In this document: positions 7,762 through 18,600 of the stretch, piece by piece
Layout of the letters: each line of letters starts with the position of its first letter
Numbering within the stretch: position 1 is the stretch's first letter
Program-made: the position numbers and the translations under genes
The notes under the pieces: model-generated
What the model was told of the DNA's origin: nothing
The model's database searches: none
The model's input: the letters and a program-made list of their open reading frames with translations, nothing else
Origin: Mucilaginibacter mallensis
GTDB taxonomy: Bacteria; Bacteroidota; Bacteroidia; Sphingobacteriales; Sphingobacteriaceae
DNA length: 64,000 nt
Direction: 5' to 3'
Assembly (NCBI RefSeq): GCF_900105165.1
Contig: NZ_LT629740.1
Location: 5,022,001-5,086,000 of the forward strand

Positions 7762-10050
7762 TTAATTCGTTAATTTAAAATCGGCACTGTTAACATCACG
7801 TGAGTTGGTGCCTACAAATACCTTGAAATCTCCCGGTTCGTAGGTGTATTTCATATCGATGTTATAGAATTTCAGGTCATCCGAAGTGATGGTAAAATTC
7901 ACTACCTGGCTCTCCCCTGCTTTCAGGAATACCTTTTTAAAGTTCTTCAATTCCTCAACCGGGCGTGTTACCGAACCATACATTTGGCGGGTATAAAGCT
8001 GTACTATCTCTGTACCATCATATTTACCCGTATTACTAACAGTTACACTTACTTGTAAAGGCTGACCAGGTTTAATACTGGTTGTATTTAGTTTGATAGG
8101 GCTATAAGTAAATGTAGTATAGCTTAGCCCAAAGCCAAACGGATATAATGGATCATTTGATACATCCAGGTAACGTGATTTGTAGCGATCAACAAAATCA
8201 CCTGCATAAGGGCGGCCTGTATTTTTATGGCTATAGTACAAAGGTATCTGCCCTACATTTTGCGGGAAAGTAGCTGTAATTTTTGCTGACGGGTTATACG
8301 CGCCAAACAACACATCGGCTATAGCACTGCCTGCCTCAGTACCGCCAAACCAGGCTTCGAGCATAGCATCGGCGTTGTCATTCTCCCAGTTTAGTGTAAG
8401 CGGGCGGCCGTTCATTAATACAATTACCAATGGCTTGCCGGTTGCTTTCAGGGCCTTCAGCAGGTCCTCCTGGTTAGGGAAAATACCAATATCCGAGCGG
8501 CTTGCAGCTTCGCCCGACATGGTAGCCGCTTCACCAACTACAGCCACTATCACATCTGATTTTTTAGCTGCCGCTACCGCCTCGTCTATCATTTCCTGCG
8601 GCGAACGTTTATCAAAGCTCAGTTCATCTTTGCCTAAACGCTTTAACAGCCATTCGCTGTCAGTAATATTTGCGCCCTTAGCATAATTGATCTGCACGTT
8701 TGAGCCTGCCAGTTGCTTTATACCATCTAAAACCGATACCGATTTATGCCAGTCGCCAGCGCCGCTCCATGGGCCTATCATATCCCTGTGGTCATCCGCC
8801 AGCGGGCCAACCAACGCTATAGAACCGCCTTGTTTTAGTGGCAATACACTGTTGTTGTTCTTTAATAGTACGATACTCTTTTTAGCGGCATCACGCGCTG
8901 CATCAATGTAATCCTGTTTCATGATGGTTGTTGCTGCACGTTGTACATTGCAGTAACGGTATGGGTCGGTAAACAAACCCATTTTGTATTTAGCCTCCAG
9001 TATGCGGCGACAAGCAATATCAATCTCTGACACAGGCACTTTTCCATCATTAACCAGTTTTTTAAGGTTATCCAGGAAAATATCGCTCACCATATCCATA
9101 TCAATACCGGCATCAATAGCTTTTTTACCAACGGCATAACCATCTTTACCCATACCATGTGGTATCAGTTCCATCATAGCGGTGTAATCGGTAGCTACAA
9201 AGCCCTTAAAGCCCCATTGCTTTCTCAGCAGATCGGTCATCAGCCATTTGTTGGCAGTTGCCGGCACACCGTTTATCTCGTTAAAGGACGACATGATGCT
9301 ACCTGCACCGGCATCAATAGCGGCTTTATATGGCGGCAAATAGTCCTGGTACATACGGCGCTCACTCATATCAACCGTGTTATAATCGCGGCCTGATTCA
9401 GCCGCACCATATAAGGCAAAGTGCTTTACGCAAGCCATTACATGATCGGTATCATACAAATTATTGCCCTGGTAGCCTTTAACCATTCTTGCAGCAATCT
9501 GTGAGCCCAGCCAGGTATCTTCGCCATTACCTTCGGCAATACGACCCCAGCGTGGGTCGCGGGCAATATCAACCATTGGCGAGAACACCCAGTTCAGGCC
9601 GTCGGCGCTGGCTTCTGAAGCTGCTATTTGCGCTGATTTTTGTATCATATCCAGATCCCAACTTGAGGCTAAACCCAATGGGATCGGGAAAATTGTTTTA
9701 TGGCCGTGTATCACATCGTAACCAAAAAACAATGGTATTTTTAAGCGGCTATGGTTAACCGCAATCTCTTGCAATTTGCGTACAGCATCGGGCGTGTAGG
9801 TATTAAATACACCGCCAACGTTGCCTTTTTGTATATTCTCGTTTACGTTCTTGCTCACTATCGGGCCCGTTACATCAAAGCCCACTGCTTCAAGGTTTAG
9901 CTGGCCGATCTTTTCATCCAATGTCATTTTCGACATTAAATTTGTGATGAAAGCGTCCATCTTTTTTTGTTGTGCCGGTGAAACGGACTGGGCAAAGGAA
10001 TTTGTAAAAGGTGCTATAAGCAGAAAACAACAGATAAGCCTACGTATCAT
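7762..10050 (-). CDS. bglX: GH3 beta-glucosidase (BglX-like), periplasmic
   Basis: Glycoside hydrolase family 3 enzyme, 762 residues, that releases glucose from the non-reducing end of beta-linked glucosides. A signal peptide (FLLIAPFTNSFAQ) opens it. The GH3 N-terminal barrel follows (KMTLDEKIGQLNLEAVG near 40), with the KHFALYG motif and the nucleophile D288 in GFVATDY. Then come the GH3 C-terminal alpha/beta domain and a fibronectin-III-like end (TVSNTGKYDGTEIVQLY). It is the last gene of the locus with two GH144 endo-glucanases, so the inferred substrate is sophoro-oligosaccharides, as shown for the GH3 enzyme BT_3567 of Bacteroides thetaiotaomicron. A terminator follows at 7701-7733. Confidence 0.93.
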   Translation of the reverse strand: MIRRLICCFLLIAPFTNSFAQSVSPAQQKKMDAFITNLMSKMTLDEKIGQLNLEAVGFDVTGPIVSKNVNENIQKGNVGGVFNTYTPDAVRKLQEIAVNHSRLKIPLFFGYDVIHGHKTIFPIPLGLASSWDLDMIQKSAQIAASEASADGLNWVFSPMVDIARDPRWGRIAEGNGEDTWLGSQIAARMVKGYQGNNLYDTDHVMACVKHFALYGAAESGRDYNTVDMSERRMYQDYLPPYKAAIDAGAGSIMSSFNEINGVPATANKWLMTDLLRKQWGFKGFVATDYTAMMELIPHGMGKDGYAVGKKAIDAGIDMDMVSDIFLDNLKKLVNDGKVPVSEIDIACRRILEAKYKMGLFTDPYRYCNVQRAATTIMKQDYIDAARDAAKKSIVLLKNNNSVLPLKQGGSIALVGPLADDHRDMIGPWSGAGDWHKSVSVLDGIKQLAGSNVQINYAKGANITDSEWLLKRLGKDELSFDKRSPQEMIDEAVAAAKKSDVIVAVVGEAATMSGEAASRSDIGIFPNQEDLLKALKATGKPLVIVLMNGRPLTLNWENDNADAMLEAWFGGTEAGSAIADVLFGAYNPSAKITATFPQNVGQIPLYYSHKNTGRPYAGDFVDRYKSRYLDVSNDPLYPFGFGLSYTTFTYSPIKLNTTSIKPGQPLQVSVTVSNTGKYDGTEIVQLYTRQMYGSVTRPVEELKNFKKVFLKAGESQVVNFTITSDDLKFYNIDMKYTYEPGDFKVFVGTNSRDVNSADFKLTN

Positions 10051-10091
10051 TGGTATTGATTTTTTAGTTTTTATTTGGGTAGAATATATAT

Positions 10092-11438
10092 TTAATTTAT
10101 TGCGGGGCTTTCAAAACCCAGTTTTTGCAGGCCACCTTTTACTTCGGGGCAACTCATGAATAATTTCCATAATAAGCCTGTACGATAGTTCTCAATCATC
10201 ACCACAATAGGCCCCTCGTCAATAGCCAGGTACGATTTTGAATACCAGTTATGCGATTCGCTAAAGGCGTCGGTAAAGCCGTATTCGCCCCAGATCTTAT
10301 CGCCCATATCATAATAAAAATGTCGCAGCGCCTGCATACTATATTGCGGTGTATATGGAAATGCGGATAAAGCCGCAGTTGGCGTTATCACCCCCAAATC
10401 ATTAGTTGGCGAGTGTGCATTATAGCCCTCGTAATTATCGCTGGCGGTTAGCCCCCAGCAGTTTTCGCCGTAGCCTTTGTATTTTTTGGGGTTATCAATA
10501 CAATATGCCCTATTAATGAGGGTATGATTTAAATTCTGCTCCCAGTAATCCGCATATTCATCCTTCAAACCTTTAGGGTTTAAGCCCAAAAATGAATAAT
10601 GGGTGTAGAACAACGGGCCGCCATAATCAAAGCCCAGCGGCAGTTTTATATTGTAAAAAGTTTTGCCATTTTTAAAGAAATCGCTTTGTGCCCAGCCGTT
10701 ATGGTAAACATTGGCTGTAACCGGGTAACGTGTGCCTGAGGCAGCAAGCACATAGGTTATTAAGCATTCATTATACCCGCGAATGGCGAAGTTCATGGCC
10801 CAGCCATTATTAGGCGACCAGTGCCAGTATAGGTTATCCCTGCCATCATGTGTAAACCAACTCCACTCAATATCGTTCCACATCCAGTTGATCACATCGC
10901 GGATATGTTGCTCTTTTGGGTTATCATTATTATAATATTGCCTTGCGCATAGCAGGCCCTGGAACAGATAAGAGGTTTCCACCAGATCAGCGCCATCATC
11001 CTTACGCCCGAAAGGGATCACTTTACCAGTTGCACCGTTCAGCCAATGCGGGAACACACCGTGATAGGAATCCGCCTTGTATAAAAAATCGACGATCTTC
11101 AGCATACGGTCATCAGCCTGTTCACGGGTTATCCATTTTCTTTCCGTGGCTACTATCATGGCCATCACCCCAAAACCTGAGCCGCCAATGGTCACCACCT
11201 CGTTGCCATAATTAAAGGCTACATTGCTGCGCTCACGGGCCAGGCCGCTTATAGGGTGGCCAAAATCCCAGAAATAGCGAAATGTCTGACGCTGTACCAC
11301 ATCAAGCAAAGCGCTATCAGTCAGATTTTTTATGATACCGACAGGCTTTATGCTCTCAGCTGAAGTTGTTGCCGATGATTGTGCACGGCAAAAAATTGCC
11401 GTTAGCATTAGAAAAGAGGATATAAGTATTTTTTTCAT
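10092..11438 (-). CDS. GH144-like endo-beta-1,2-glucanase, periplasmic
   Basis: A 448-residue exported enzyme ('glucoamylase family' in many annotations). Signal peptide about 1-19 (SSFLMLTAIFCRAQS). The GH144 alpha-barrel is recognisable from FRYFWDFGHPISGLARERS, the glycine-rich GGSGFGVMAMIVA, DDGADLVETSYLFQGLL, YWHWSPNNGWAMNFAI, GGPLFYTHYSFLGLNP and LAIDEGPIVVMIENYRTGL. Family knowledge: GH144 was defined on an endo-beta-1,2-glucanase of Chitinophaga pinensis. It lacks the N-terminal Ig-like domain and lipobox of its neighbour, so it should be soluble in the periplasm. It is 15 bases after the upstream paralogue and 41 bases before bglX. Specificity is inferred from family and context. Confidence 0.85.
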   Translation of the reverse strand: MKKILISSFLMLTAIFCRAQSSATTSAESIKPVGIIKNLTDSALLDVVQRQTFRYFWDFGHPISGLARERSNVAFNYGNEVVTIGGSGFGVMAMIVATERKWITREQADDRMLKIVDFLYKADSYHGVFPHWLNGATGKVIPFGRKDDGADLVETSYLFQGLLCARQYYNNDNPKEQHIRDVINWMWNDIEWSWFTHDGRDNLYWHWSPNNGWAMNFAIRGYNECLITYVLAASGTRYPVTANVYHNGWAQSDFFKNGKTFYNIKLPLGFDYGGPLFYTHYSFLGLNPKGLKDEYADYWEQNLNHTLINRAYCIDNPKKYKGYGENCWGLTASDNYEGYNAHSPTNDLGVITPTAALSAFPYTPQYSMQALRHFYYDMGDKIWGEYGFTDAFSESHNWYSKSYLAIDEGPIVVMIENYRTGLLWKLFMSCPEVKGGLQKLGFESPAIN

Positions 11439-11453
11439 TTAAGTGTTATATAG

Positions 11454-13154
11454 CTAGAGATTAGGACTTGTAAAACCCAGACTCTTCATACCGGTTTTTA
11501 CTTCGGGGCAACTCATAAATAAGTTCCAGAGCAAACCGCTACGGTAATTTTCAATATTATCAATTATCGGCCCTTCGTCAATTGCCAGGTTAGATGTCGC
11601 GAACCAGGCATCATTCAAATCAAAGGAATCATAGAAACCATATGGCCCCCACATTTTATCGCCCAATTTATAATAAAAGAACCTCAACGCCGCCATTGAT
11701 TGCGTTGGCGTATAAGGCAGTGAAGCGATAGCCGCTGTTGGTGCAATTACGCCCACATCGCTGGTTGGTGAACTTGCATTATAACCACCGTTTTCAATAT
11801 CGCTGGCGGTTAATCCCCAGCAATCGGCGCTGTAGCCCTGGTTATTATTGGGGTTTGCTACGCAATAATCATAATTGATCATGGCGTGTGCTTTGTTTTG
11901 CACATCGTAACTGGCATAAGCATCGGTTAAACCATTAGGGTTGATACCCAGGAACGAATAATGCGTGAAGAACAGCGGACCACCTTCCACCGGGCCCAAT
12001 GGCAATGTTACGCCAAAATAGCTGCTGCCATTTTTCATAGCGCCATTATTTGCCCAGCCATTTGTATAAACAATTTTAGGCACAGAATGTGTTGTTGACG
12101 ATGCCGCCAAAACATAAGTGATCAATGCCTCGTTCCAGCCTGATATAGTTTGATTGCTTGACCATGCATAGTCAGGGCTCCAATGCCAGTACAAGGTATT
12201 CTGCCCGTTCTGCCTGAACCAGTCCCACTCCACATTATTCCATAAAGTGTTGATGTCAGTCCGCAGATTGGTTTCATCGGTGCCAGATCCATTAAAATAC
12301 TGGCGGGCGGTAAGCAGGCCTTCCATCAGGTAGGAAGTTTCCACTAAATCAGCGCCATCATCCTGTGTACTGAAAGGAACAACCCCACCTGTTACCCCAT
12401 TTAACCAATGTGGAAACGCGCCATGAAATGTTTGCGCGTTATTTTTTAGAAAACCAACTATAGTTTGCATGCGCGTTAAGCCCTGCGCTCTTGAAATAAA
12501 GCCACGGTTTACACCCACAACTATGGCCATAATACCAAATCCTGAACCACCGGTAGTAATTACATCGGCAGATGTATTGCGCTCACGTGCCAGGCCGCTG
12601 GTGGGGTGGCCAAAATCCCAGAAATATTTGAAAGTTTGCTGCTGTACCAGGGTAAGCAAGGCATCATCAGTAATAGTTGGGAATTTGTTTATTGAATCAA
12701 TGGAGGTAGTTAAATTGATATTATAAGCCGATTCCAGGCTGCCCCCTTTTGATGACTTAAGCGCAGTGGAAACAGCAATAGTATATTTGGTTAGATAGGA
12801 TAGTTTTGATGGCGTTATAACCACCGTACTATCACCATTTTGATAGATAGCTGTATAAGCTACTGTAGTACCTGTAGAACTTGTAAAAGCTATACTGCTG
12901 TTTACAGAGGCCGTACTAATCGCTGCGGCAAATGACAGTTTTATAACCGGCGTAGCATTAACATTTATATAAGTAAGGCCATTACTAACACCATTAACCT
13001 TTGCCGAGCTAAACGTAAACGAAGATGTTGGCGGCACCGGATGGGTAGGCGTAGTATTTGCCCCATCGCTGCTTTTTGAGCATGAATACATCCCCGCGAA
13101 ACCCATCAACCCTAAACAAATTTTTATATATCTCATGCCCGGTTTACTAATCAT
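11454..13154 (-). CDS. GH144-like glucanase with N-terminal Ig-like domain, lipoprotein
   Basis: A roughly 566-residue paralogue of the next gene. It starts with a lipoprotein signal ending at a lipobox (GMYSCSKSSDG), followed by a Thr/Pro linker, an Ig-like domain of the SbsA/Big_5 type (about 40-155: ATPVIKLSFAAAISTASVNS, STVVITPSKLSYLTKYTI) and then the GH144 barrel (FKYFWDFGHPTSGLARE, DDGADLVETSYLMEGLL, LAIDEGPIIDNIENYRSGL). It is likely surface- or outer-membrane-anchored and makes the first cuts in the polymer. A TTG at 13166 and an ATG at 13136 are alternative starts. A hairpin with a T run just upstream (13188-13223) may lower its transcription relative to the transport genes. Confidence 0.85.
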   Translation of the reverse strand: MISKPGMRYIKICLGLMGFAGMYSCSKSSDGANTTPTHPVPPTSSFTFSSAKVNGVSNGLTYINVNATPVIKLSFAAAISTASVNSSIAFTSSTGTTVAYTAIYQNGDSTVVITPSKLSYLTKYTIAVSTALKSSKGGSLESAYNINLTTSIDSINKFPTITDDALLTLVQQQTFKYFWDFGHPTSGLARERNTSADVITTGGSGFGIMAIVVGVNRGFISRAQGLTRMQTIVGFLKNNAQTFHGAFPHWLNGVTGGVVPFSTQDDGADLVETSYLMEGLLTARQYFNGSGTDETNLRTDINTLWNNVEWDWFRQNGQNTLYWHWSPDYAWSSNQTISGWNEALITYVLAASSTTHSVPKIVYTNGWANNGAMKNGSSYFGVTLPLGPVEGGPLFFTHYSFLGINPNGLTDAYASYDVQNKAHAMINYDYCVANPNNNQGYSADCWGLTASDIENGGYNASSPTSDVGVIAPTAAIASLPYTPTQSMAALRFFYYKLGDKMWGPYGFYDSFDLNDAWFATSNLAIDEGPIIDNIENYRSGLLWNLFMSCPEVKTGMKSLGFTSPNL

Positions 13155-13187
13155 CAGAATGGCCAACCCACCAAATTAAACATTTGT

Positions 13188-13223
13188 AAAAAAGGCTGCC
13201 CAGCTCACACCAGGCAACCCTTA
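13188..13223 (-). terminator. Intra-operon hairpin with T run (attenuator or mRNA-end signal)
   Basis: On the minus strand, GGTTGCCTGG and GGGCAGCC form a stem with one G-U pair, followed directly by six T. It lies between the LamG lipoprotein gene and the first GH144 gene, where a partial terminator would set the ratio of transport to enzyme transcripts. Sequence shows the hairpin; the regulatory role is inferred. Confidence 0.6.
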
Positions 13224-13236
13224 TTTTAACCCAATA

Positions 13237-14082
13237 CTATCTTCCTAAGTTTTCAAGGTTGTATAATGCCGATGCTTCATTAGCTGAAAGCACTTTATTA
13301 TAAACCCTAACCTGATCTATTTTACCCGGCAGGTTAGCTGCCCAGGGTTGTGCCCCTGAACCTGCAGTTTGACTTGGAACAGTCGTAAACTGTGTACAGC
13401 CAAACACTACATTCCCCACATTTTGAAACACCAGCGGACCAGTTAATGTACCTGCCTTACCTGTAGCCACCGACTTACCATTCATGTATAACGTACAGGC
13501 ACCAGTTACATCATAGCTGAAAATTAAATTCACCCAGCCATTAAAACATCCCGGTACTTCTGCTGCAAAAGTATTATCAGTGCCACTTTGCGATAAGTGA
13601 ATACGTACATGCGCATCGGTATTGGTACTGCCGTTATCAAAAAACATTTCAACATTACCCCAAAAGTTAACCGTATTTGAAAGCGTAAAATAGTCTAACA
13701 GACCGGTTGTTGGAGGGGTAGTATTCACCCAAACACTAGCTGTAAACTTTTGCAGGGCTGCCAATGCAGGCGATGATTTACATACCGCATAGCCGGTAAG
13801 CGACCCCTGGTATGCCGGGCCAAAAATACCCGCGGCAAAAGAACTGTTTGTTGCAGTACCTGTTAATTTTGAAATACTATCAGTTAGCGTATTGCTAAAG
13901 TTCCAGTAAGCAACTAAGCTATCTGCCTCAATTTGGCTTGATGAGCTGTAGCCGCCAAATGTAGGTGCCGGCTTTTTCGGAGCATACGATTTAGGGTCGA
14001 AGCTTTTTTGGCATGCTGATATTGTGAATACTATTGCCAGGCCCGTAAGCACAGCTATAAGTATATTATGATTTCTTTTCAT
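13237..14082 (-). CDS. LamG/concanavalin-like surface lipoprotein, probable glycan-binding protein
   Basis: A 281-residue lipoprotein: hydrophobic signal followed by lipobox ISACQKS, then a linker, and from about residue 58 a LamG-type jelly-roll domain (DSLVAYWNFSNTLTDS, FTASVWVNTTPP, GWVNLIFSYDVTGACTLYMNG, KIDQVRVYNKVLSANEASAL). This end pattern 'IDxVRxYNxxLS' is diagnostic for the concanavalin-like LamG fold. It sits 20 bases after susD, the usual place for surface glycan-binding proteins of SusCD loci. A catalytic role is unlikely because no glycosidase motif is seen. Binding of beta-1,2-glucan is an inference from context. Confidence 0.8.
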   Translation of the reverse strand: MKRNHNILIAVLTGLAIVFTISACQKSFDPKSYAPKKPAPTFGGYSSSSQIEADSLVAYWNFSNTLTDSISKLTGTATNSSFAAGIFGPAYQGSLTGYAVCKSSPALAALQKFTASVWVNTTPPTTGLLDYFTLSNTVNFWGNVEMFFDNGSTNTDAHVRIHLSQSGTDNTFAAEVPGCFNGWVNLIFSYDVTGACTLYMNGKSVATGKAGTLTGPLVFQNVGNVVFGCTQFTTVPSQTAGSGAQPWAANLPGKIDQVRVYNKVLSANEASALYNLENLGR

Positions 14083-14102
14083 CTCTTTATTTATTTGATA
14101 AA

Positions 14103-15590
14103 TTAATAACCAGGGTTTTGTACCAATGTACCGGCACTCAAATCGATCTCAGTTTGTGGTATAGGCCAAACTTCACTTTTGCCTGCAACAAAACCCAATG
14201 AACCAAATACAGCAGTTCCCCTGCCTGTACGTATAACATCAGCATGGCGATCAAACTCCATCCCTAATTCTACACGTCTTTCATGATAGATGGCAGTACG
14301 TAAAGCCCCTTGATCGGTAGTAGTAACTTTTGGTAAAATGGTAGTGCTACCTTCTCTCGCTCTTGCCCTTATTAGTTCAATATCGGCTAATGCAGCAGCA
14401 GAATTGCCTGATTCGTTATTAGCTTCGGCATTCATTAATAATACTTCGGCATAGCGTAAAACGATCTTATCCTGCTGGCAGCCCTGGTTATAACCTGAAA
14501 CATATAAGCTGAAAGGCACATATGATTTTAAGTTATAATACGGGTTAGGAGCAGACGCATCAATCAAATCACCCTCTGGTGTAGTTTGGCCGGTGAAAAT
14601 AACCGTTCCCGCCAGGCGCGGATCACCCGATTCAAACTCAGCTATTAGGCTTGTGCTTGGGTCGTTAAAACCCCAGCCGGTTGCTGGCTCGGTCCCCCTT
14701 GGCATTTGCACCTGTGAGTATTGTGAGTTTGATGCACCTGGGTTATTTGGTATTAACATACATTGAATTTCAAAGATTGATTCAACATTATTTTTGTTGG
14801 TAGTTCTGAACATCTTCTCATAATTAGGGAATAAAGAGTAAATGCCTAAAGCGGTTACAGCATTAGTATAGGTTACCACATCGCTCCATTTCTTTTGGTA
14901 TAAGGCAACCTTTGCATGTAAAGCTAATGCAGCACCTTTGGTAACGTGGCCAATATCAGCCGAGCTGTAAGTAGCAGGCAACACAGCAGCAGCTGCTGTT
15001 AAATCAGTCTCAATTTGTGCGTAAACTTGTGTTTTAGGTGTACGGGCCAAATTATAATCCGTTGCTGATTTTGGAACGTGGATACGTAGAGGAACATCGC
15101 CAAATGCATTTACCAGCCTGAAATAATCATAGGCGCGTATAAACTGCGCTTCGGCTAAATACCTTGCTTTTAATGAAGCATCCATGCTGATAGCCGGAAC
15201 ATTATCCAATATCTGGTTAGCGAAGTTGATGCTGCCATACATTCCCAACCAAAAGCCTTCCAATTGCCCTTCGCCAGCGGTAACCGAAAAAGTATGGTAT
15301 TCATTCATATAGCTCGCATCCGTTGGTACCGATCCTTTGGTAACATCGTCTGATCCCATACTTTCAAGCGCGATTGAAGGGAAGGCGATCTCATTATAAG
15401 TGTGCAGATCAGCATACATAGCGTTTATGGCTGATGTTGCGTCGGCAGAAGTTTTCCAGAATTGTGCAGCTGTTGTAGTAGTGGCCGGATGTACATCCAG
15501 AAAACTCTTTTTACATCCTTGCGATACAAAAAGGGCAGCGATCATACTTAACCCGATCGCGTTTTGTATATAATATTTTCTATTTTTCAT
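14103..15590 (-). CDS. SusD/RagB-like outer-membrane glycan-binding lipoprotein
   Basis: A 495-residue SusD-family protein. It has a signal peptide with lipobox (FVSQGCKKS), the N-terminal SusD segment (SFLDVHPATTTTAAQFWKT), TPR-like helices (AEAQFIRAYDYFRLVNAFGDVPL) and the family C-terminus (VLRYAEVLLMNAEANNESG, IYHERRVELGMEFDRHADVIRTG). It caps the SusC channel and delivers oligosaccharides to it. It lies 11 bases after susC, as expected. The glycan is inferred to be beta-1,2-glucan from the downstream enzymes; the SusD sequence itself does not reveal specificity. Confidence 0.95.
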   Translation of the reverse strand: MKNRKYYIQNAIGLSMIAALFVSQGCKKSFLDVHPATTTTAAQFWKTSADATSAINAMYADLHTYNEIAFPSIALESMGSDDVTKGSVPTDASYMNEYHTFSVTAGEGQLEGFWLGMYGSINFANQILDNVPAISMDASLKARYLAEAQFIRAYDYFRLVNAFGDVPLRIHVPKSATDYNLARTPKTQVYAQIETDLTAAAAVLPATYSSADIGHVTKGAALALHAKVALYQKKWSDVVTYTNAVTALGIYSLFPNYEKMFRTTNKNNVESIFEIQCMLIPNNPGASNSQYSQVQMPRGTEPATGWGFNDPSTSLIAEFESGDPRLAGTVIFTGQTTPEGDLIDASAPNPYYNLKSYVPFSLYVSGYNQGCQQDKIVLRYAEVLLMNAEANNESGNSAAALADIELIRARAREGSTTILPKVTTTDQGALRTAIYHERRVELGMEFDRHADVIRTGRGTAVFGSLGFVAGKSEVWPIPQTEIDLSAGTLVQNPGY

Positions 15591-15601
15591 TGTAAGTTGA
15601 G

Positions 15602-18600
15602 TTAAAATGTAACGTTTACGCCAAAGTTATAAGTTGCATATAATGGATATACGTTAGAGTCGATACCTTCATTAAGCACACCTCCGCCAATTTCAGGGCT
15701 AAAGCCTTTATACCCGAATATGTTGATGGCATTCTGGGCATTTGCAAAGAACCTGATGCTCTGTATGCTCCATCTCCTGGTTAGTTCACTTGGAAGTGTG
15801 TAACCAAATTGCGCATTTCTTACCCTGAAATATGAACCGCTTGAAACATAGAATGAGTTTGGCGCGCTGTTAAGCGTTGATCCGATATTCATAGAAGGAT
15901 AGGTATTAGAAGTACCTGCTCCGTGCCAGCGGTTGTCATAAAAATCCTGGGTGATGTTTTCATTACCGAAACGGTAGCCCAGGTTTGAGTTAAATACGCT
16001 CACATCGGCACGGCCCTGTAGGTCAACAGTAAAGTCGAAATTTTTAACCTTTAAAAACATATTTACACCATAACCATACTTAGCATTCGGATTGCCTAAG
16101 TTAACCCTGTCTGTTGATGAGATCTGTCCATCGCCATTGGTATCCTGGTAAATAAAGTCACCCGGTTTAGCGGTTGCTGCCTGCGGTGATTTCGCCACCT
16201 GTTCGGCTGTTTGGAAAATACCCAGAACCTTATAACCGTAAAACTCTCCAATTGGTTGTCCCTGCACAGTACGTGTAGCCAATGCGCCATTTGCAATGCC
16301 GGCACCACCACTATATATAGGGTTATTGCCCGAAAGTACCTTTGTAACCTCATTATTATTGATACCCAGGTTAGGGCTAATTGAGTAAGAAATATCATTG
16401 CTGATCTGTTGTTTCCAGGTTACGGTAAATTCAAAACCCCTGTTCCTGATATCAGCTTGATTACCAAGTATACCGCCATTCGGACCGTTCTCGCCGGTTG
16501 AGCCCGGTATTGGGATATTGAATATCGCATTTTTGGTTAAACGATTATAATAATCAGCCTCAAATGACAGCTTATGATTTAAGATAGATCCCTCTATACC
16601 AAAATCTGTCGCCTCTGATTTTTCCCAGGTAATGGTAGGTGGCACAACTGTATTAATACTTGCACCGGCATTAGTAGTTTGCGGGTTACCAAAAATGGCG
16701 GTGTATAAGGTAGGATCATTAGTTACAGTTAATGTAGTTGGGCTAATTGGAACTATCGCATTCCCAACCATACCATAACTGGCACGCAGTTTTAAGTTAT
16801 CAAAAATGTGCTGCCCTTTCATGAAACTTTCGTTAGTTATAACCCAACCTGCGCCTACTGCCGGAAGCCAGGCATATACGTTAGGATAAAACTCAGAAGC
16901 ACCATCATGGCGGATAGAGGCATTTAACAGATAACGATCATCATATGAGTAGTTAATACGGCCAAATTGCGATACTTCTGTTGTAAGGATCTGATTTGCT
17001 GTTGGCTGTGTATAAGTTACGTTAGTACCTGCAGGAAAAGAAGTATGTAAATTTCCGCTTTTTGCATAGGCTACGCTATCAGCAAAAGCATTCATATAAG
17101 TACCTTCGTTACGTTGCGAGCCATAACCCAGCAAAGCAGTTATTTTATTTTTGCCGATGGTTTTATCATAGGTTAATGTATTTTCCCAGATCCAGTTACG
17201 GGTTTCGGTATGGCTCAGATTCAGTGAGGATGTAGTGCTCTGCTGGCCGCCTGTAGCAAAATAAACAGGTGTGTAATTTCTAACCTCAGCTTGTGCTAGG
17301 TCGCCACCAAAACTTGTCCTGAACTTCAGATCCGGCAGTATGTTATATTCGCCATAAACTGAGCCAGTAAAACGTTTATTTTTTGAGTGCTGATTGTAAA
17401 AGTCAATTGTAGCCTGCGGGTTGTAATTGGCACCGCCACCAACATTGTAATCAGCAGGATCGCCATATTTACCGTTGTTATAGTAAACCGGCACCACCGG
17501 TGCAGCTGTATACAACTGGTGGAATATCTGGCCATTGACGTCTCTTGAATTACTTGATAATATATTGGCACTAAAGCCTAATTTTAAATTCTTTACAGGT
17601 TTAAAATCGTTAGCTACGTGAAAGGTATATCTTTGATAATTATTGTCTTTCACAATACCATCCTGATCAAGATAACCAAATGAATAATCATAGGTGTACT
17701 TGTCGGTACCGCCAGCTAATGAAATCTCGTTGTTAGTTACCGGGGCATTACGTAATATCTGATTGTACCAGTTAGTACCAGTGCCATAACTTGAAGGATT
17801 GGCGAACACCGGCGGGTTATAATCACTAGGCGTGTTATTAAGTGCTGTTAGTTCATTAATAGCAGTAGCATATTCGGTAGCATTTGCCATTTTTACCTGG
17901 TTAGTAACCGCTTGCCAGCCAAAATATGAATTAAGGTTAACAGTTGGTTTTCCTGTCTTCCCGCGTTTGGTGGTAACCAATATTACTCCATTAGCAGCCC
18001 TGATACCATAAATAGCAGTGCTTGAGGCATCTTTTAAAATGCTGATGCTTTCAATATCATTGCTATTTAAAAAGCTGATATCATCATACCAAACGCCGTC
18101 AACAACATACAATGACTGACCGCTACCGTAAATTGTACCTACACCACGTATGTTAATGGTAGGTGACGAGCCCGGCTGGCCGTTATTAATAATTTCAACA
18201 CCTGCAACTTTTCCTTCCAACGCACTTACTGCATTGGTTGATGCTTGTTTAGCCAGATCGGCACCTTTTACAGTAGCTACCGAACCGGTATTATCAACTT
18301 TGCGCTGTGTACCGTAACCTATTACAACAACTTGCTGTAATTCATTGGCCGAAGCTTCCAGTTTAATTGAAATAGGGCCGGCATTACTTACTGCAACATG
18401 CTGCGAAGTGTATCCTATATAGGAAACAAGCAGTGTTGCTTTTGGGGGTACGCTTAGTGTGAATGCACCATTTGCGTCGGTTTGGGTTCCGTTATCGGTT
18501 CCTTGTATTGATACTGAAACACCAACCAGGCCTTCGCCGGTTGCAGCATCAGTAACCTTACCTTTTACAGTACTATTCTGTGCAAAGGCAGTGTTAACAA

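Noticed and set aside
9157..9758. Plus-strand frames of 79-112 residues across bglX
   Set aside because: They lie wholly inside the GH3 gene, whose motifs are intact, and translate to no recognised family.
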